64,000 nucleotides of DNA from Sphingosinicella soli (GTDB taxonomy: Bacteria; Pseudomonadota; Alphaproteobacteria; Sphingomonadales; Sphingomonadaceae), in NCBI RefSeq assembly GCF_014199685.1, contig NZ_JACHNZ010000002.1, positions 1 through 64,000 on the forward strand, read 5' to 3'. The notes below the pieces were generated by a model, which saw only the letters and a list, made by a program, of their open reading frames with translations, was not told the origin of the DNA and made no database searches. Made by a program: the position numbers and the translations under genes. Shown here piece by piece: positions 44,224 through 52,193 of this stretch. Every line of letters starts with the position of its first letter. Position 1 is the stretch's first letter.

Positions 44224-45024
44224 TCAGGCTGGCGGGAATCGCGCGTCGAGCCACGTCTTCCAGGCTACCTCAACTTCTCTAGCGATACCGGCGGCCTCGT
44301 CTCCGTAGAGATAGAACCGCACCGAAATATAGATCGGCCCGCCCATCGAAAACCCAATCATATGCGCAATCGCCTGCGCGGGCGTGTCCAGTTTCAGGAT
44401 CACGCTGAACCCTTCGGGCGTGTTTTGCGCTTCGAGCACCGTGCCGCCCATCTCCGGTGCGTCACCACCTGTCTTGACTGACTGCCCTTCCGTGCCGTGC
44501 TTCACCCCCAGCGGCTTCATCAGACGCTCGAACGCCTCGGATACCGCGCCGTCGAACTGCGCGGCGACCTGTACCAGCGCGCTCTCTTGGCCGGGGAAGT
44601 GCTGGAGATAGAACCGCAGGATCTTGAAGAACGACACCCAGCCTTCTGCGTGCCCGTCGAACTGCGAATCCCAGTCGTCGCTATCGGCAAACCAGCAATG
44701 GACGATCCGCACCGTGCAGGTGCCGCCCGCCTTGGCTTCGACGGTCCATTCGCTGGCGACTGTGCCCATTGCCTCTTCTGTCTGGGCAACGAAGCGGTGC
44801 GGCGGCTGCCATTCGGTGATCTCCCCTACCGAATCCATGCTCGGATCGGGCCCGAAATGCTGGATGGTTTTGCCCCCAACTCGGCCTTCGATGGTCGTGG
44901 GCACGAACCAAGCCGAAATCCCAGGCCCTGTTGCAATCGCCTCCCAGACCGCCTCGGGCGTGCCGGGCACCTCGACTTCGGTTTGAACGGAGCGGCGCCC
45001 CGACGGCTCTTTCCTGACAGGCAT
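44224..45024 (-). CDS. SRPBCC (AHSA1-like) domain protein
   Basis: A 266-residue protein starting MPVRKEPSGRRSVQTEVEVP, followed by an AHSA1-like lipid/ligand-binding fold (PGTPEAVWEAIATGPGISAW, GEITEWQPPHRFVAQT, VRIVHCWFADSDDWDS). The C-terminal part is longer than usual (FSVILKLDTPAQAIAHMIG, YISVRFYLYGDEA). The ATG overlaps the stop of the ArsR-type gene (TAATG), so it is translationally coupled and likely repressed by that regulator. Ligand unknown. Confidence 0.85.
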   Translation of the reverse strand: MPVRKEPSGRRSVQTEVEVPGTPEAVWEAIATGPGISAWFVPTTIEGRVGGKTIQHFGPDPSMDSVGEITEWQPPHRFVAQTEEAMGTVASEWTVEAKAGGTCTVRIVHCWFADSDDWDSQFDGHAEGWVSFFKILRFYLQHFPGQESALVQVAAQFDGAVSEAFERLMKPLGVKHGTEGQSVKTGGDAPEMGGTVLEAQNTPEGFSVILKLDTPAQAIAHMIGFSMGGPIYISVRFYLYGDEAAGIAREVEVAWKTWLDARFPPA

Positions 45025-45617
45025 TATGCGTCCTTTTCGGGTTTTGGCATGGGATGGGCGACGACGACCAGCCGATGCGGGCGCCCGCCGGGCGCCGCGC
45101 CGTCGTGGTAGCGGCTGGCCAGTTCGGCCACTGCCTGCGTCAACTCGCGCGTGAACGCGGCCCTGTCGGCCGCCGAGGTGAAGCAGATTTCGGTATCGAT
45201 CGCGAGGGTGGCGAGGTCCTTTTCCGCCTGGCGGGCGCGCCGACACAGGTCGCCGACCTCGCGCACGATTCGGGCGCCGAGCGCGATAAGATAGCTCGCG
45301 GCGAGACGGTCTTTGCTCCGCGCCGGGTCGGCGGCCACGGGACCAAGCACCTCGGGCGACACGGCATAGGCGGCGGCCCTCGCCACCATGAGGCGCTCGG
45401 TCAGCCCGCCCCACATCCGTGTATCGGCTACTTCGATAAGCCCATGCTGTTCTAGGGTGTGCAGGTGATAGTTGATCCTCTGTCGCTTGAGGCCGAGCCG
45501 TGTCGCGAGCGTCGCAGCCGATGCGGGCTCCTGCAATTCCGAGAGAAGCTGGCTCCGCGTTGGCTCCAGCGCGGCCACCGCTGCGCTCGGTCGATCAATG
45601 ACTTCAACGTCCAACAT
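45024..45617 (-). CDS. ArsR-type winged-helix regulator
   Basis: A 197-residue protein with a winged helix at about residues 20-65 (ASAATLATRLGLKRQRINYH, LHTLEQHGLIEVADTR) and a C-terminal helical region ending in VVVAHPMPKPEKDA. ArsR-like proteins fused to such a domain often precede SRPBCC genes, as here. No metal-binding cysteine pair is present in the usual places, so an organic ligand is more likely. A perfect inverted repeat lies just upstream of its start. Confidence 0.85.
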   Translation of the reverse strand: MLDVEVIDRPSAAVAALEPTRSQLLSELQEPASAATLATRLGLKRQRINYHLHTLEQHGLIEVADTRMWGGLTERLMVARAAAYAVSPEVLGPVAADPARSKDRLAASYLIALGARIVREVGDLCRRARQAEKDLATLAIDTEICFTSAADRAAFTRELTQAVAELASRYHDGAAPGGRPHRLVVVAHPMPKPEKDA

Positions 45618-45629
45618 GCTGTTCTCAGG

Positions 45630-45674
45630 TTGACAAATTTACCCGTCAATGCCCTCGACAAGAAAATTTGTCAA
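45630..45674. promoter_or_regulatory. Operator of the ArsR/SRPBCC cassette
   Basis: TTGACAAATTT (45630-45640) and AAATTTGTCAA (45664-45674) are perfect 11-bp inverted arms separated by 23 bp, located 13-57 bp upstream of the ArsR-type start. The arm resembles a -35 box on each strand, so repressor binding would block the promoter. The repeat also lies 55 bp before the LysR copy B start. Confidence 0.6.
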
Positions 45675-45729
45675 TGGCGGAAAGCCGTTGTTTGATTGAG
45701 AAAAGTCGACGGCGAGGAAACTGGACCAG

Positions 45730-46683
45730 GTGTCGATTGAGCTTAGACATTTACGCTACGCTGAAGTCGCGGAGCGCTGTGGCAGCTTTCGTAAGGCAGC
45801 GGATTCGCTCACCCTCAAGCAATCCAATCTCAGCCGACGAATCAGGCATCTTGAGGAGCAGCTCGGGATCGCGCTGTTCGAACGGACGAACGGCGGCGTC
45901 AGGCCGACCGCGGCTGGCCGGGACTTTGTCAATGGCGCGCGCCGGATCCTCCATGAACTGCAGGTCGTGGTCGACGGGGCGAAGGCTGTAGGCCGCGGCG
46001 AGGCTGGATACCTGACGATCGGCTTCTACACTTCCCTCTCGGCCGGCAATCTCCGCGCGAGCCTTGTCGAGTACGGCCGTCGCTTTCCTCAGGTCGAGAT
46101 CAGCACCATCGAAGGATCACGCTCGCGTTTGTTCGATCGAATTCAGAACGGCACGGTCGACATCGCCATCGTCACGGGGGAGCCAGTTTCTGATTGCAAT
46201 CGTTCGATGGTTTTGTGGAGCGAGCGCATCATCGTCGCCTTGCCCGAGGATCATCCGCTTATCGCAAACGAAATTATCTACTGGACGGACCTGAAGCGAG
46301 AACGATTCCTGCTAAGCGAGCGCGATCCGGGACCGGAAATCCAGGACGTACTCGTGGCCAAGCTCTCCTCGCCAGGCGACCAGCCCGACGTCGTCCGGCA
46401 CGATGTGAGTCCGGAGAATATCAAGAGTCTGGTCGGCGCCGGTCGCGGCGTGAGCCTCATGTGCGAAGCGGGCATGGGCGCCAGCTATGCCGGCGTCGTC
46501 TATCGCGAGGCCCGCAACGGCAACGGCTCTACCCGGATCGGGTATTGCGCCTATTGGCGGGACGGCAACGAAAACCCGGCGCTCCGGAACTTCATTCGGC
46601 TTTTGGAGGAGCGCTGCCCGCCCGTTGCGAACGGGAACGGGCCGCGTGGCGCATCTTCGCGAACCCCCGATCCGTCGCCATGA
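45730..46683 (+). CDS. LysR-family regulator (copy B of a duplicated pair)
   Basis: A 317-residue LysR protein starting at GTG (MSIELRHLRYAEVAERCGSF) with an HTH at SLTLKQSNLSRRIRHLEEQL and IGFYTSLSAGNLRASLVEYG in the effector domain. It is nearly identical to the product of 41361-42314. It sits at the end of the complete trb operon, convergent with it, and its 3' end overlaps the DUF2274 gene by 92 bp. This is probably the ancestral position, since here trbI is intact. Confidence 0.92.
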   Translation: MSIELRHLRYAEVAERCGSFRKAADSLTLKQSNLSRRIRHLEEQLGIALFERTNGGVRPTAAGRDFVNGARRILHELQVVVDGAKAVGRGEAGYLTIGFYTSLSAGNLRASLVEYGRRFPQVEISTIEGSRSRLFDRIQNGTVDIAIVTGEPVSDCNRSMVLWSERIIVALPEDHPLIANEIIYWTDLKRERFLLSERDPGPEIQDVLVAKLSSPGDQPDVVRHDVSPENIKSLVGAGRGVSLMCEAGMGASYAGVVYREARNGNGSTRIGYCAYWRDGNENPALRNFIRLLEERCPPVANGNGPRGASSRTPDPSP

Positions 46684-46852
46684 AACGCGCGACCATCGGT
46701 GCGACCAGCTTAGCCGGCTCCACAGCTTGGCCGCTTTCGCGGCCAAGGATCTCCGCATACGCAAGGAGATCGCGGTGAAGAGCGGCGGGCAGTTCCACCG
46801 AAATCTTGACCGGCTTGTCGTCTTCAAGCGGTCCAAGCTTTAGCTTGCCCAT
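46592..46852 (-). CDS. DUF2274-family protein (copy B)
   Basis: An 86-residue protein (MGKLKLGPLEDDKPVKISVE, LPAALHRDLLAYAEILGRES) encoded 3 bp after the trbI stop, so it is the last gene of the trb operon. The family is restricted to this position in conjugation loci and its role is not known. It overlaps the convergent LysR gene by 92 bp. Confidence 0.8.
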   Translation of the reverse strand: MGKLKLGPLEDDKPVKISVELPAALHRDLLAYAEILGRESGQAVEPAKLVAPMVARFMATDRGFAKMRHAARSRSQRAGSAPPKAE

Positions 46853-46855
46853 CGC

Positions 46856-48061
46856 TCAGCCTCCGTAGGGTTCGAGGACCAGGTCGTGCGTCACGATGAC
46901 GCGAACCGGAAAGCCCGGCCGGATCGTCAGCGTCGGTGCGATGTTGAGCTGGCGGCGCACAATCTGCTGGCCGGCATCGTTGATGGTGTCCTGCCCGCCG
47001 TCGCGGATCGCCTGGATCAAGCGGTCGTCGTCGTTGGTGGCGAGTTCGGCGCCGACGCTCAGCAACGTCGACAGTCCCGCCGCCTTCGCCAGCTCCCACC
47101 AATGATAATCGACGCCATCCTGAAGGCCCGCATAGCCCTCAACGTCGGCGCCCGGTTGACGCTCGAGAACGATCGAGCGCCCGTTCGGGAAGATCAGCCG
47201 GTTCCAGACCAGGAGCACGCGGCTTTGACCGAACTGGACGCTGTTGTTGTACTGCCCAATGACGCGCGTGCCCTGCGGCACCAGCAGGATGCGGCCTGTC
47301 GGGCTGTCGTAGATGTTCTCAGTCACCTGCGCAGTGATCTGGCCCGGGAGATCCGAGTGGATGCCGGTGATGAGCGCGGCGGCGATCACGGCGCCTGCCT
47401 GAAGGATGTAAGGCGACGCCGGCGCGGCGACGCGATCCGGTGCGACCGTGCGCCGATCGGCGGCCGCGTTGAGGAAGGCAAGCTGGCGATCCCGGGCCGA
47501 TGGAGTCGCGGGCGGCGGCGCGAGGCCGAGGCCGGTGAGGTCGGGCGCTGGGTGCGGCGCGATCGTCGCGGCGCCGGGGCCCGTCAAGGCCATGGGCCGA
47601 TTCTCGGCGCCGCTGAACAGCCTGCTGACGCGGGCGGTCTCTATTTCTTGCAGCCTCCGCTGCTCTTCCGCGCTAAGGCCGGGATCGGGCTGTCCCGGCA
47701 ATGGCTGGCCACGATTTTGCGCGCCGAGGATGGGTCGGCCGAGATCGCCCGGGAGCGGCGGACCGAGCTGGGGAACGCCGCTGTAATCACGCGGCAGTCC
47801 GGCCAGGCCATCGGCGGTCGACCGATTGTCCGTCGAGTAAAGTTCGTCCGCCGGTCTTCCCGCGTCGCGGGTTTGGAGCGCATAGATCAACGCGCCGCCT
47901 ATGCCGACGCTCGCCACGAGTCCGAGGCCGGCAAGCACTTTGCGGGAGAGCCGCGTGACGCGCGGCGCCTCGCCGCGGAGCCGCGTCGGGGCGGCCGCGT
48001 CGGCGGCCGACCCGGTCAGCGGCGCCTCGCCTTCCTCTTTTCGGGGTTCGGGCTCGCTCAC
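46856..48061 (-). CDS. trbI: Conjugal transfer protein TrbI (VirB10-like)
   Basis: A 401-residue inner-to-outer membrane bridging component of the type IV secretion channel. It has a cytoplasmic N-terminus, one membrane span at about residues 42-62 (VLAGLGLVASVGIGGALIYA), and a Pro-rich periplasmic linker. The C-terminal VirB10 beta-barrel domain includes AGAVIAAALITGIHSDLPGQ, ILLVPQGTRVIGQYNNSVQF and RLIFPNGRSIVLERQPGAD. The start overlaps the trbG stop by 4 bp. A truncated second copy of its 3' end lies at 42490-42840. Confidence 0.95.
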   Translation of the reverse strand: MSEPEPRKEEGEAPLTGSAADAAAPTRLRGEAPRVTRLSRKVLAGLGLVASVGIGGALIYALQTRDAGRPADELYSTDNRSTADGLAGLPRDYSGVPQLGPPLPGDLGRPILGAQNRGQPLPGQPDPGLSAEEQRRLQEIETARVSRLFSGAENRPMALTGPGAATIAPHPAPDLTGLGLAPPPATPSARDRQLAFLNAAADRRTVAPDRVAAPASPYILQAGAVIAAALITGIHSDLPGQITAQVTENIYDSPTGRILLVPQGTRVIGQYNNSVQFGQSRVLLVWNRLIFPNGRSIVLERQPGADVEGYAGLQDGVDYHWWELAKAAGLSTLLSVGAELATNDDDRLIQAIRDGGQDTINDAGQQIVRRQLNIAPTLTIRPGFPVRVIVTHDLVLEPYGG

Positions 48062-49080
48062 GACGCCGGCCTCCCATCGGTGCGGACGATGCGGACGCGC
48101 TTCTGGCGGTCGCCAGCGCCGAAGCGCAATTCGGCGGCGGCGAACAGGCGGTCGACGATCATGTAGTTGGCGCGGACGCGGTAGTTCACGAGTTCGGAGG
48201 TGTTGCCCTCCGGGCCGACGACGAACAGCGGCGGCATTTCGCCCTGACCGATGCCGCGCGGAAACTCGATGAAGACCTGTCGCCCGTCATCGTAGGCGCG
48301 CAGCGGCCGCCACGGCGCACGGTCGCCCTCGATGACATAGCGGAAGTTGATGTTAGCGAGGTCGACGCCGGTGGCGACGGGACTGCTAGCCTCGGCCTGC
48401 GCGTTCTGGCGCCGCAGGGCGATGAGCTGATCCTGCGGATACTGCCAGGACACCGACGCCATATAGGTGCGCTCGGTCGAGCGCAGCTCCATGTGATAGG
48501 TGCGCAGATTGGTATTGATGATGAGATTCGTCATCAAGTCGGCGCGGGTCGGTTTCACCAGGATATGGACTTGGCTGGTCGCGCCCGAACCGCTCACCGT
48601 GTCGCCGATGATCCAGCGGACAGTGTCGCCGGCGGCGACCGGGCCGGAGCCCACGAGCTGCTCGCCTGGCTGAAGCGCGATGTCGGTGATCTGGCCGACG
48701 GCGGTGTAGACCTGATAGAGCGCGCCGCCCGTATAGGGATAGACCTGCATGGCATTGATGAAGCCGTCGCGGACCGGCTGAACGCGCGCAGCGGCATTTG
48801 CCTGGTTGACGCGCGCCGTGGGCTCGGTCGGCTCCGGCGTTCGGCGTACTGGTTCAACGGGCTGCAATTGTCCGGGCAGCGGGAGCGGCCTCGGAATTTC
48901 GACCACGCGCACGGGAGCGGGAGGATCGGCGCTCAGCGCCGCCGGCACGGCGTTGTCATAGGAGATTTCGGGCGGCCTGTTGGCCGTGGCGCAGCCGGCA
49001 AGCGCCGACGTGCAAAGCAGAATCGCAAATGTGGAAGTGCGAAAAGCCGGTTTGCCGGCTTTACGGAAAGACGGCTTCAT
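48058..49080 (-). CDS. trbG: Conjugal transfer protein TrbG (VirB9-like lipoprotein)
   Basis: A 340-residue secreted component. The N-terminal lipoprotein signal ends in the lipobox LAGC, followed by a Pro-rich stretch and the VirB9/TrbG beta domain (GALYQVYTAVGQITDIALQP, WIIGDTVSGSGATSQVHILV). It pairs with TrbI in the outer-membrane core complex. The ATG at 49080 overlaps the trbF stop (ATGA); upstream codons in the same frame overlap trbF and were excluded. Confidence 0.95.
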   Translation of the reverse strand: MKPSFRKAGKPAFRTSTFAILLCTSALAGCATANRPPEISYDNAVPAALSADPPAPVRVVEIPRPLPLPGQLQPVEPVRRTPEPTEPTARVNQANAAARVQPVRDGFINAMQVYPYTGGALYQVYTAVGQITDIALQPGEQLVGSGPVAAGDTVRWIIGDTVSGSGATSQVHILVKPTRADLMTNLIINTNLRTYHMELRSTERTYMASVSWQYPQDQLIALRRQNAQAEASSPVATGVDLANINFRYVIEGDRAPWRPLRAYDDGRQVFIEFPRGIGQGEMPPLFVVGPEGNTSELVNYRVRANYMIVDRLFAAAELRFGAGDRQKRVRIVRTDGRPAS

Positions 49081-49760
49081 TGCCCAAGCTCCCGTGACCA
49101 GTTGATGGCGTTGACGTAGATTCCGAGCGGGTTGGCGCGCAGCCGGTCGGCGTTGCGGGGCACCTGCACGACGATGGTGAGGATGGCGGTCCAGCGGGTC
49201 GTCTCGGCGAGCTGGCCGTTCTCGTAGCGGCGTTCGACCCATGCGACGCGGAAGCTGTCGGGCGAAGCCCGGATGACGCTGGAGACGTCGACGGCGATCT
49301 GTTGCCGGCCGACCTTGGCGAAGGGGTCGTTCGACCGCGCGTAGTCGTTGAGCGCCATCGCGCCGCGGTCGGTCGTGAAGTCGTAGGCGCGCAGCCAGTT
49401 CTGGCGGACGATGATGGCGTCGGACGGAATCGAGCGCACCTGCTCGATGAAGCGCGCGAGATGAAAGGCGATCTGGGGATCGGTCGGACGATAATCGGCG
49501 ACCGCTGGCGCCACGGCCTGCGCCTGGCCGAGCTTGTCGACCTGCACCACCCACGGCACGATCGTGCCGCGCGCCGATTGCCAGACCAGCGCCGCCGCGA
49601 AGCTGGCGGACAGGATCAACGAACCGAACGCCATGAAGCGCCAATTCTTCGCCTGGACGCGCGCGGCACCGATGCGCTCGTCCCAGACCTGAGCGGCGCG
49701 CTGATAAGGTGTCTCGGGTTCCGGCATTTTGCCGTAGTGAGTAGAAGGTCGTTTGAACAT
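49077..49760 (-). CDS. trbF: Conjugal transfer protein TrbF (VirB8-like)
   Basis: A 227-residue inner-membrane protein. It has a short cytoplasmic N-terminus (YQRAAQVWDERIGAARVQAK), one span at about residues 40-62, and a periplasmic NTF2-like VirB8 domain (FHLARFIEQVRSIPSDAIIV, RWTAILTIVVQVPRNADRLR). It is a scaffold for assembly of the secretion channel. It overlaps trbG by 4 bp and abuts trbL. Confidence 0.95.
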   Translation of the reverse strand: MFKRPSTHYGKMPEPETPYQRAAQVWDERIGAARVQAKNWRFMAFGSLILSASFAAALVWQSARGTIVPWVVQVDKLGQAQAVAPAVADYRPTDPQIAFHLARFIEQVRSIPSDAIIVRQNWLRAYDFTTDRGAMALNDYARSNDPFAKVGRQQIAVDVSSVIRASPDSFRVAWVERRYENGQLAETTRWTAILTIVVQVPRNADRLRANPLGIYVNAINWSRELGQ

Positions 49761-51112
49761 CAGCGATCGCCTTGAGAGAGGTTGATGGAGGAGCCGCCTC
49801 CATGGCTGTCGCCGCTGCGAACGGCGTGGGCGGCGGCCGTCACACCGTGGCTCAAGGCCTGAGAGCGCTTCATGCGCTGGGCCCAGGCCGGCGGCCCTTC
49901 AGCCGCCGCGGGTGGCGCCGCCTCGGCCGTGCTTCCGCCGATCGTGCCCATGGTCGACGTGCCGCCAGTGGCGGCGAACGCGGATTTGGCGCCACCGGAG
50001 AAGCTCGACTTCATGCCGTCTGCTGCTCGGGAGGCCGCGCGACGCAGCGGTGAGGTGGCGGCCGCGCCAGCGGCGCGAGCAACGCCGCCAAGTCCCGAAC
50101 CGACGGCGGACGCGCCCGACTGACCGGCAGCGCCGAGGCTGTAGGCAGTCGAAGCGCCTCCGGCCATCGCCGCACCACCGCGCGCGGCGGCAGCAGTTCC
50201 GGAAAGAGCGGCGGCGCCGCCGCGCAGGGCCAGTCCACCCGCTGCGCCGGCCGCCAGCAGCGCTCCGCCCGCCGCGAGTCCGGTTCCGACCGCCGCGCCC
50301 GCGCCAAGCTGCGGCCCGCCTGAGACGATGCCGTTGGCGATGCCGGGTCCAAAGATGCCTAGCCCGAGCAGCGAGAGCGCGGCGAGCACGATGGCCATCG
50401 CCTCGTCGATGGTCGGGGTCCGGCCGCCGAAGCCGGCGGTGAACTGGCTGAACAAGGTCGAACCGATGCCGATGATGACGGCGAGCACGAGGACCTTGAT
50501 GCCAGACGAGATGACATTGCCGAGCACGCGCTCGGCCATGAACGCCGTCTTTCCGAACAGACCGAACGGGATCAGGACGAAGCCCGCAAGGGTGGTCAGC
50601 TTGAACTCGATCAGGGTGATGAAAAGCTGGATGGCCAGGATGAAGAAGGCGAGGACGACCAGCGCCCAGGCGAACAGCAGGCAGGCGATCTGGATGAAGT
50701 TCTCGAAAAAGGCGATCCAGCCCATCAGGTCGGAGATGGAATCGAGCAGCGGCCGGCCGGCGTCGAGGCCGGTCTGCGCAACGCGACCGGGGCGCATCAG
50801 GTCTTCGACGGAAAAGCCGGTGCCTGACGCCATGAGCCCGAGCCCGGCGAAGCTCTCGAACACGATCCGCGCGAGGTTGTTCCAGTTGCCGATGATGTAG
50901 GCGAAGACGCCGACGAACAGCGTCTTCTTGATGAGGCGCGCCATGATGTCGTCGTCGGCGCCCCAGCTCCAGAACAGCGCGGCCAATGTCACATCGATGA
51001 CGATCAGCGTCGTGGCGATGAACGCCACCTCGCCGCCGAGCAGGCCGAAGCCGCCGTCGATGTAGCGGGTGAAGACCTCGAGGAATTGGTCGATGACGCC
51101 GGTGCCGCCCAT
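49760..51112 (-). CDS. trbL: Conjugal transfer protein TrbL (VirB6-like)
   Basis: A polytopic inner-membrane protein of 450 residues with about six spans between residues 25 and 260 (GEVAFIATTLIVIDVTLAAL, LLFAWALVVLAFFILAIQLF). It is followed by a long Ala/Gly/Ser-rich soluble tail (ending GDSHGGGSSINLSQGDR), typical of TrbL. It is thought to line the DNA path across the inner membrane. The low-complexity tail makes several spurious frames in this interval. Confidence 0.95.
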   Translation of the reverse strand: MGGTGVIDQFLEVFTRYIDGGFGLLGGEVAFIATTLIVIDVTLAALFWSWGADDDIMARLIKKTLFVGVFAYIIGNWNNLARIVFESFAGLGLMASGTGFSVEDLMRPGRVAQTGLDAGRPLLDSISDLMGWIAFFENFIQIACLLFAWALVVLAFFILAIQLFITLIEFKLTTLAGFVLIPFGLFGKTAFMAERVLGNVISSGIKVLVLAVIIGIGSTLFSQFTAGFGGRTPTIDEAMAIVLAALSLLGLGIFGPGIANGIVSGGPQLGAGAAVGTGLAAGGALLAAGAAGGLALRGGAAALSGTAAAARGGAAMAGGASTAYSLGAAGQSGASAVGSGLGGVARAAGAAATSPLRRAASRAADGMKSSFSGGAKSAFAATGGTSTMGTIGGSTAEAAPPAAAEGPPAWAQRMKRSQALSHGVTAAAHAVRSGDSHGGGSSINLSQGDR

Positions 51113-51115
51113 GGA

Positions 51116-51409
51116 TCACCGCCCGTCGTTGGGTTGCGGCGACGCTGGCGCGGGTGCGGGCGAAACGCCGAGGAATCGGTCGCGGGTTTCGGCCCAGGTG
51201 CGCAGGCATTCGGGATCGCGCGCGGCGGCCTCACCCAACAGTTGACACCGCCGCTGCGCCTCGCGCAGCGGATCGGCCGGCGTGTGTTCGCTTGGCCGTG
51301 ACGCTTGGACGGGTTCTTCCTCTTTCCGGGTCAGCTCGATCGCCGTCGCGGTGATAGCGACGGCGACGAAGACGATGGCGCCGACGCGCGCTAAAAGCTT
51401 GCCGTCCAT
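51116..51409 (-). CDS. trbK: TrbK-like entry exclusion protein
   Basis: A 97-residue protein with one N-terminal span (VGAIVFVAVAITATAIEL) and a periplasmic part with REAQRRCQLLGEAAARDPEC, LRTWAETRDRFLG. The latter is the signature of the alternative TrbK group, whose two cysteines probably form a disulfide. By position between trbJ and trbL it should reduce redundant conjugation into cells already carrying the element. The ATG at 51409 is 22 bp after the trbJ stop. Confidence 0.85.
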   Translation of the reverse strand: MDGKLLARVGAIVFVAVAITATAIELTRKEEEPVQASRPSEHTPADPLREAQRRCQLLGEAAARDPECLRTWAETRDRFLGVSPAPAPASPQPNDGR

Positions 51410-51431
51410 GACCTGATCCTCTTGAGGGGCC

Positions 51432-52193
51432 TTAGTTGCCATTCGGGAACATGCGAGCGTTGCCGGGCTGATAGCCGCTGCCGGGGGTCAGGAAGCGGCG
51501 GCGCTGCTCGCGACCCTGCTCGGCAGCCGCAGCGCGCTCCGCTTCGGACAGCGCTTGAGCCCGTCCGTTCGCGGCGACGACGGCCGTAAGATCGGCGAGC
51601 TGCTGCGCCTGGAGGGCGAGGAGCTGATTGCCGGCCTGCGACGCCTGCAAGGCGCCGGTGGCGCCCTGGCTTTGGCCGATGAGCGCCGACATCTCGGCGC
51701 GGTTGGTATCGATGTTGCCGACGACGCCGGCCTGCACCCGCATGGCGTCCTGCAAGCCGCCGACCGTGTTCTGCCAGCGCTCGTGGGCTTGCGCCACGAG
51801 CTGCTGATCGGAGGCGGACATCGACGCATTACCGTAGGTGGATGTGAAGGCCTGATCGATCTGCTGGACGTCGTAGGCGATACGCTGCGCCTGACCGAGG
51901 AGCTGTTGCGTCCGCTGCACGGACTGCTGCAGGCGTTGGAGCGAGGAGTAAGGCAGGCTCGCGAGGTTTCGCGCCTGGTTGATCAGCATCGTCGCTTCGT
52001 TCTGAAGCGAGCTGATCTGGTTGTTGATCTGCTCCAGCGCGCGGGCGGCGGAGAGAACATTCTGCACGTAGTTCGTCGGGTCGTAGACGATCCATTGCGC
52101 GGACGCCGGCTGGACCAACACGGGCGACAGCGACACGGGGATCGAAAGGATGGATGCGGCAAGAAGCGCCGCGCGTGAGCGACGGAAGATCAT
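51432..52193 (-). CDS. trbJ: Conjugal transfer protein TrbJ (VirB5-like)
   Basis: A 253-residue secreted protein with a clear signal peptide ending PASAQ. It is then mostly helical, Gln/Ala-rich sequence (NVLSAARALEQINNQISSLQ, LQRLQQSVQRTQQLLGQAQR), as expected for the pilus-associated TrbJ. The ATG at 52193 overlaps the trbE stop (ATGA). Confidence 0.93.
   Translation of the reverse strand: MIFRRSRAALLAASILSIPVSLSPVLVQPASAQWIVYDPTNYVQNVLSAARALEQINNQISSLQNEATMLINQARNLASLPYSSLQRLQQSVQRTQQLLGQAQRIAYDVQQIDQAFTSTYGNASMSASDQQLVAQAHERWQNTVGGLQDAMRVQAGVVGNIDTNRAEMSALIGQSQGATGALQASQAGNQLLALQAQQLADLTAVVAANGRAQALSEAERAAAAEQGREQRRRFLTPGSGYQPGNARMFPNGN

Larger units (their letters stand above)
45730..47206. 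repeat. Direct repeat of the LysR-DUF2274-trbI 3' segment, copy B
   Basis: Partner of 41361-42840, 4.4 kb apart in the same orientation. The repeat contains all of LysR and DUF2274 and ends inside trbI at GGTTCCA. Recombination between the copies would remove the ArsR/SRPBCC/VOC cassette. Confidence 0.85.
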
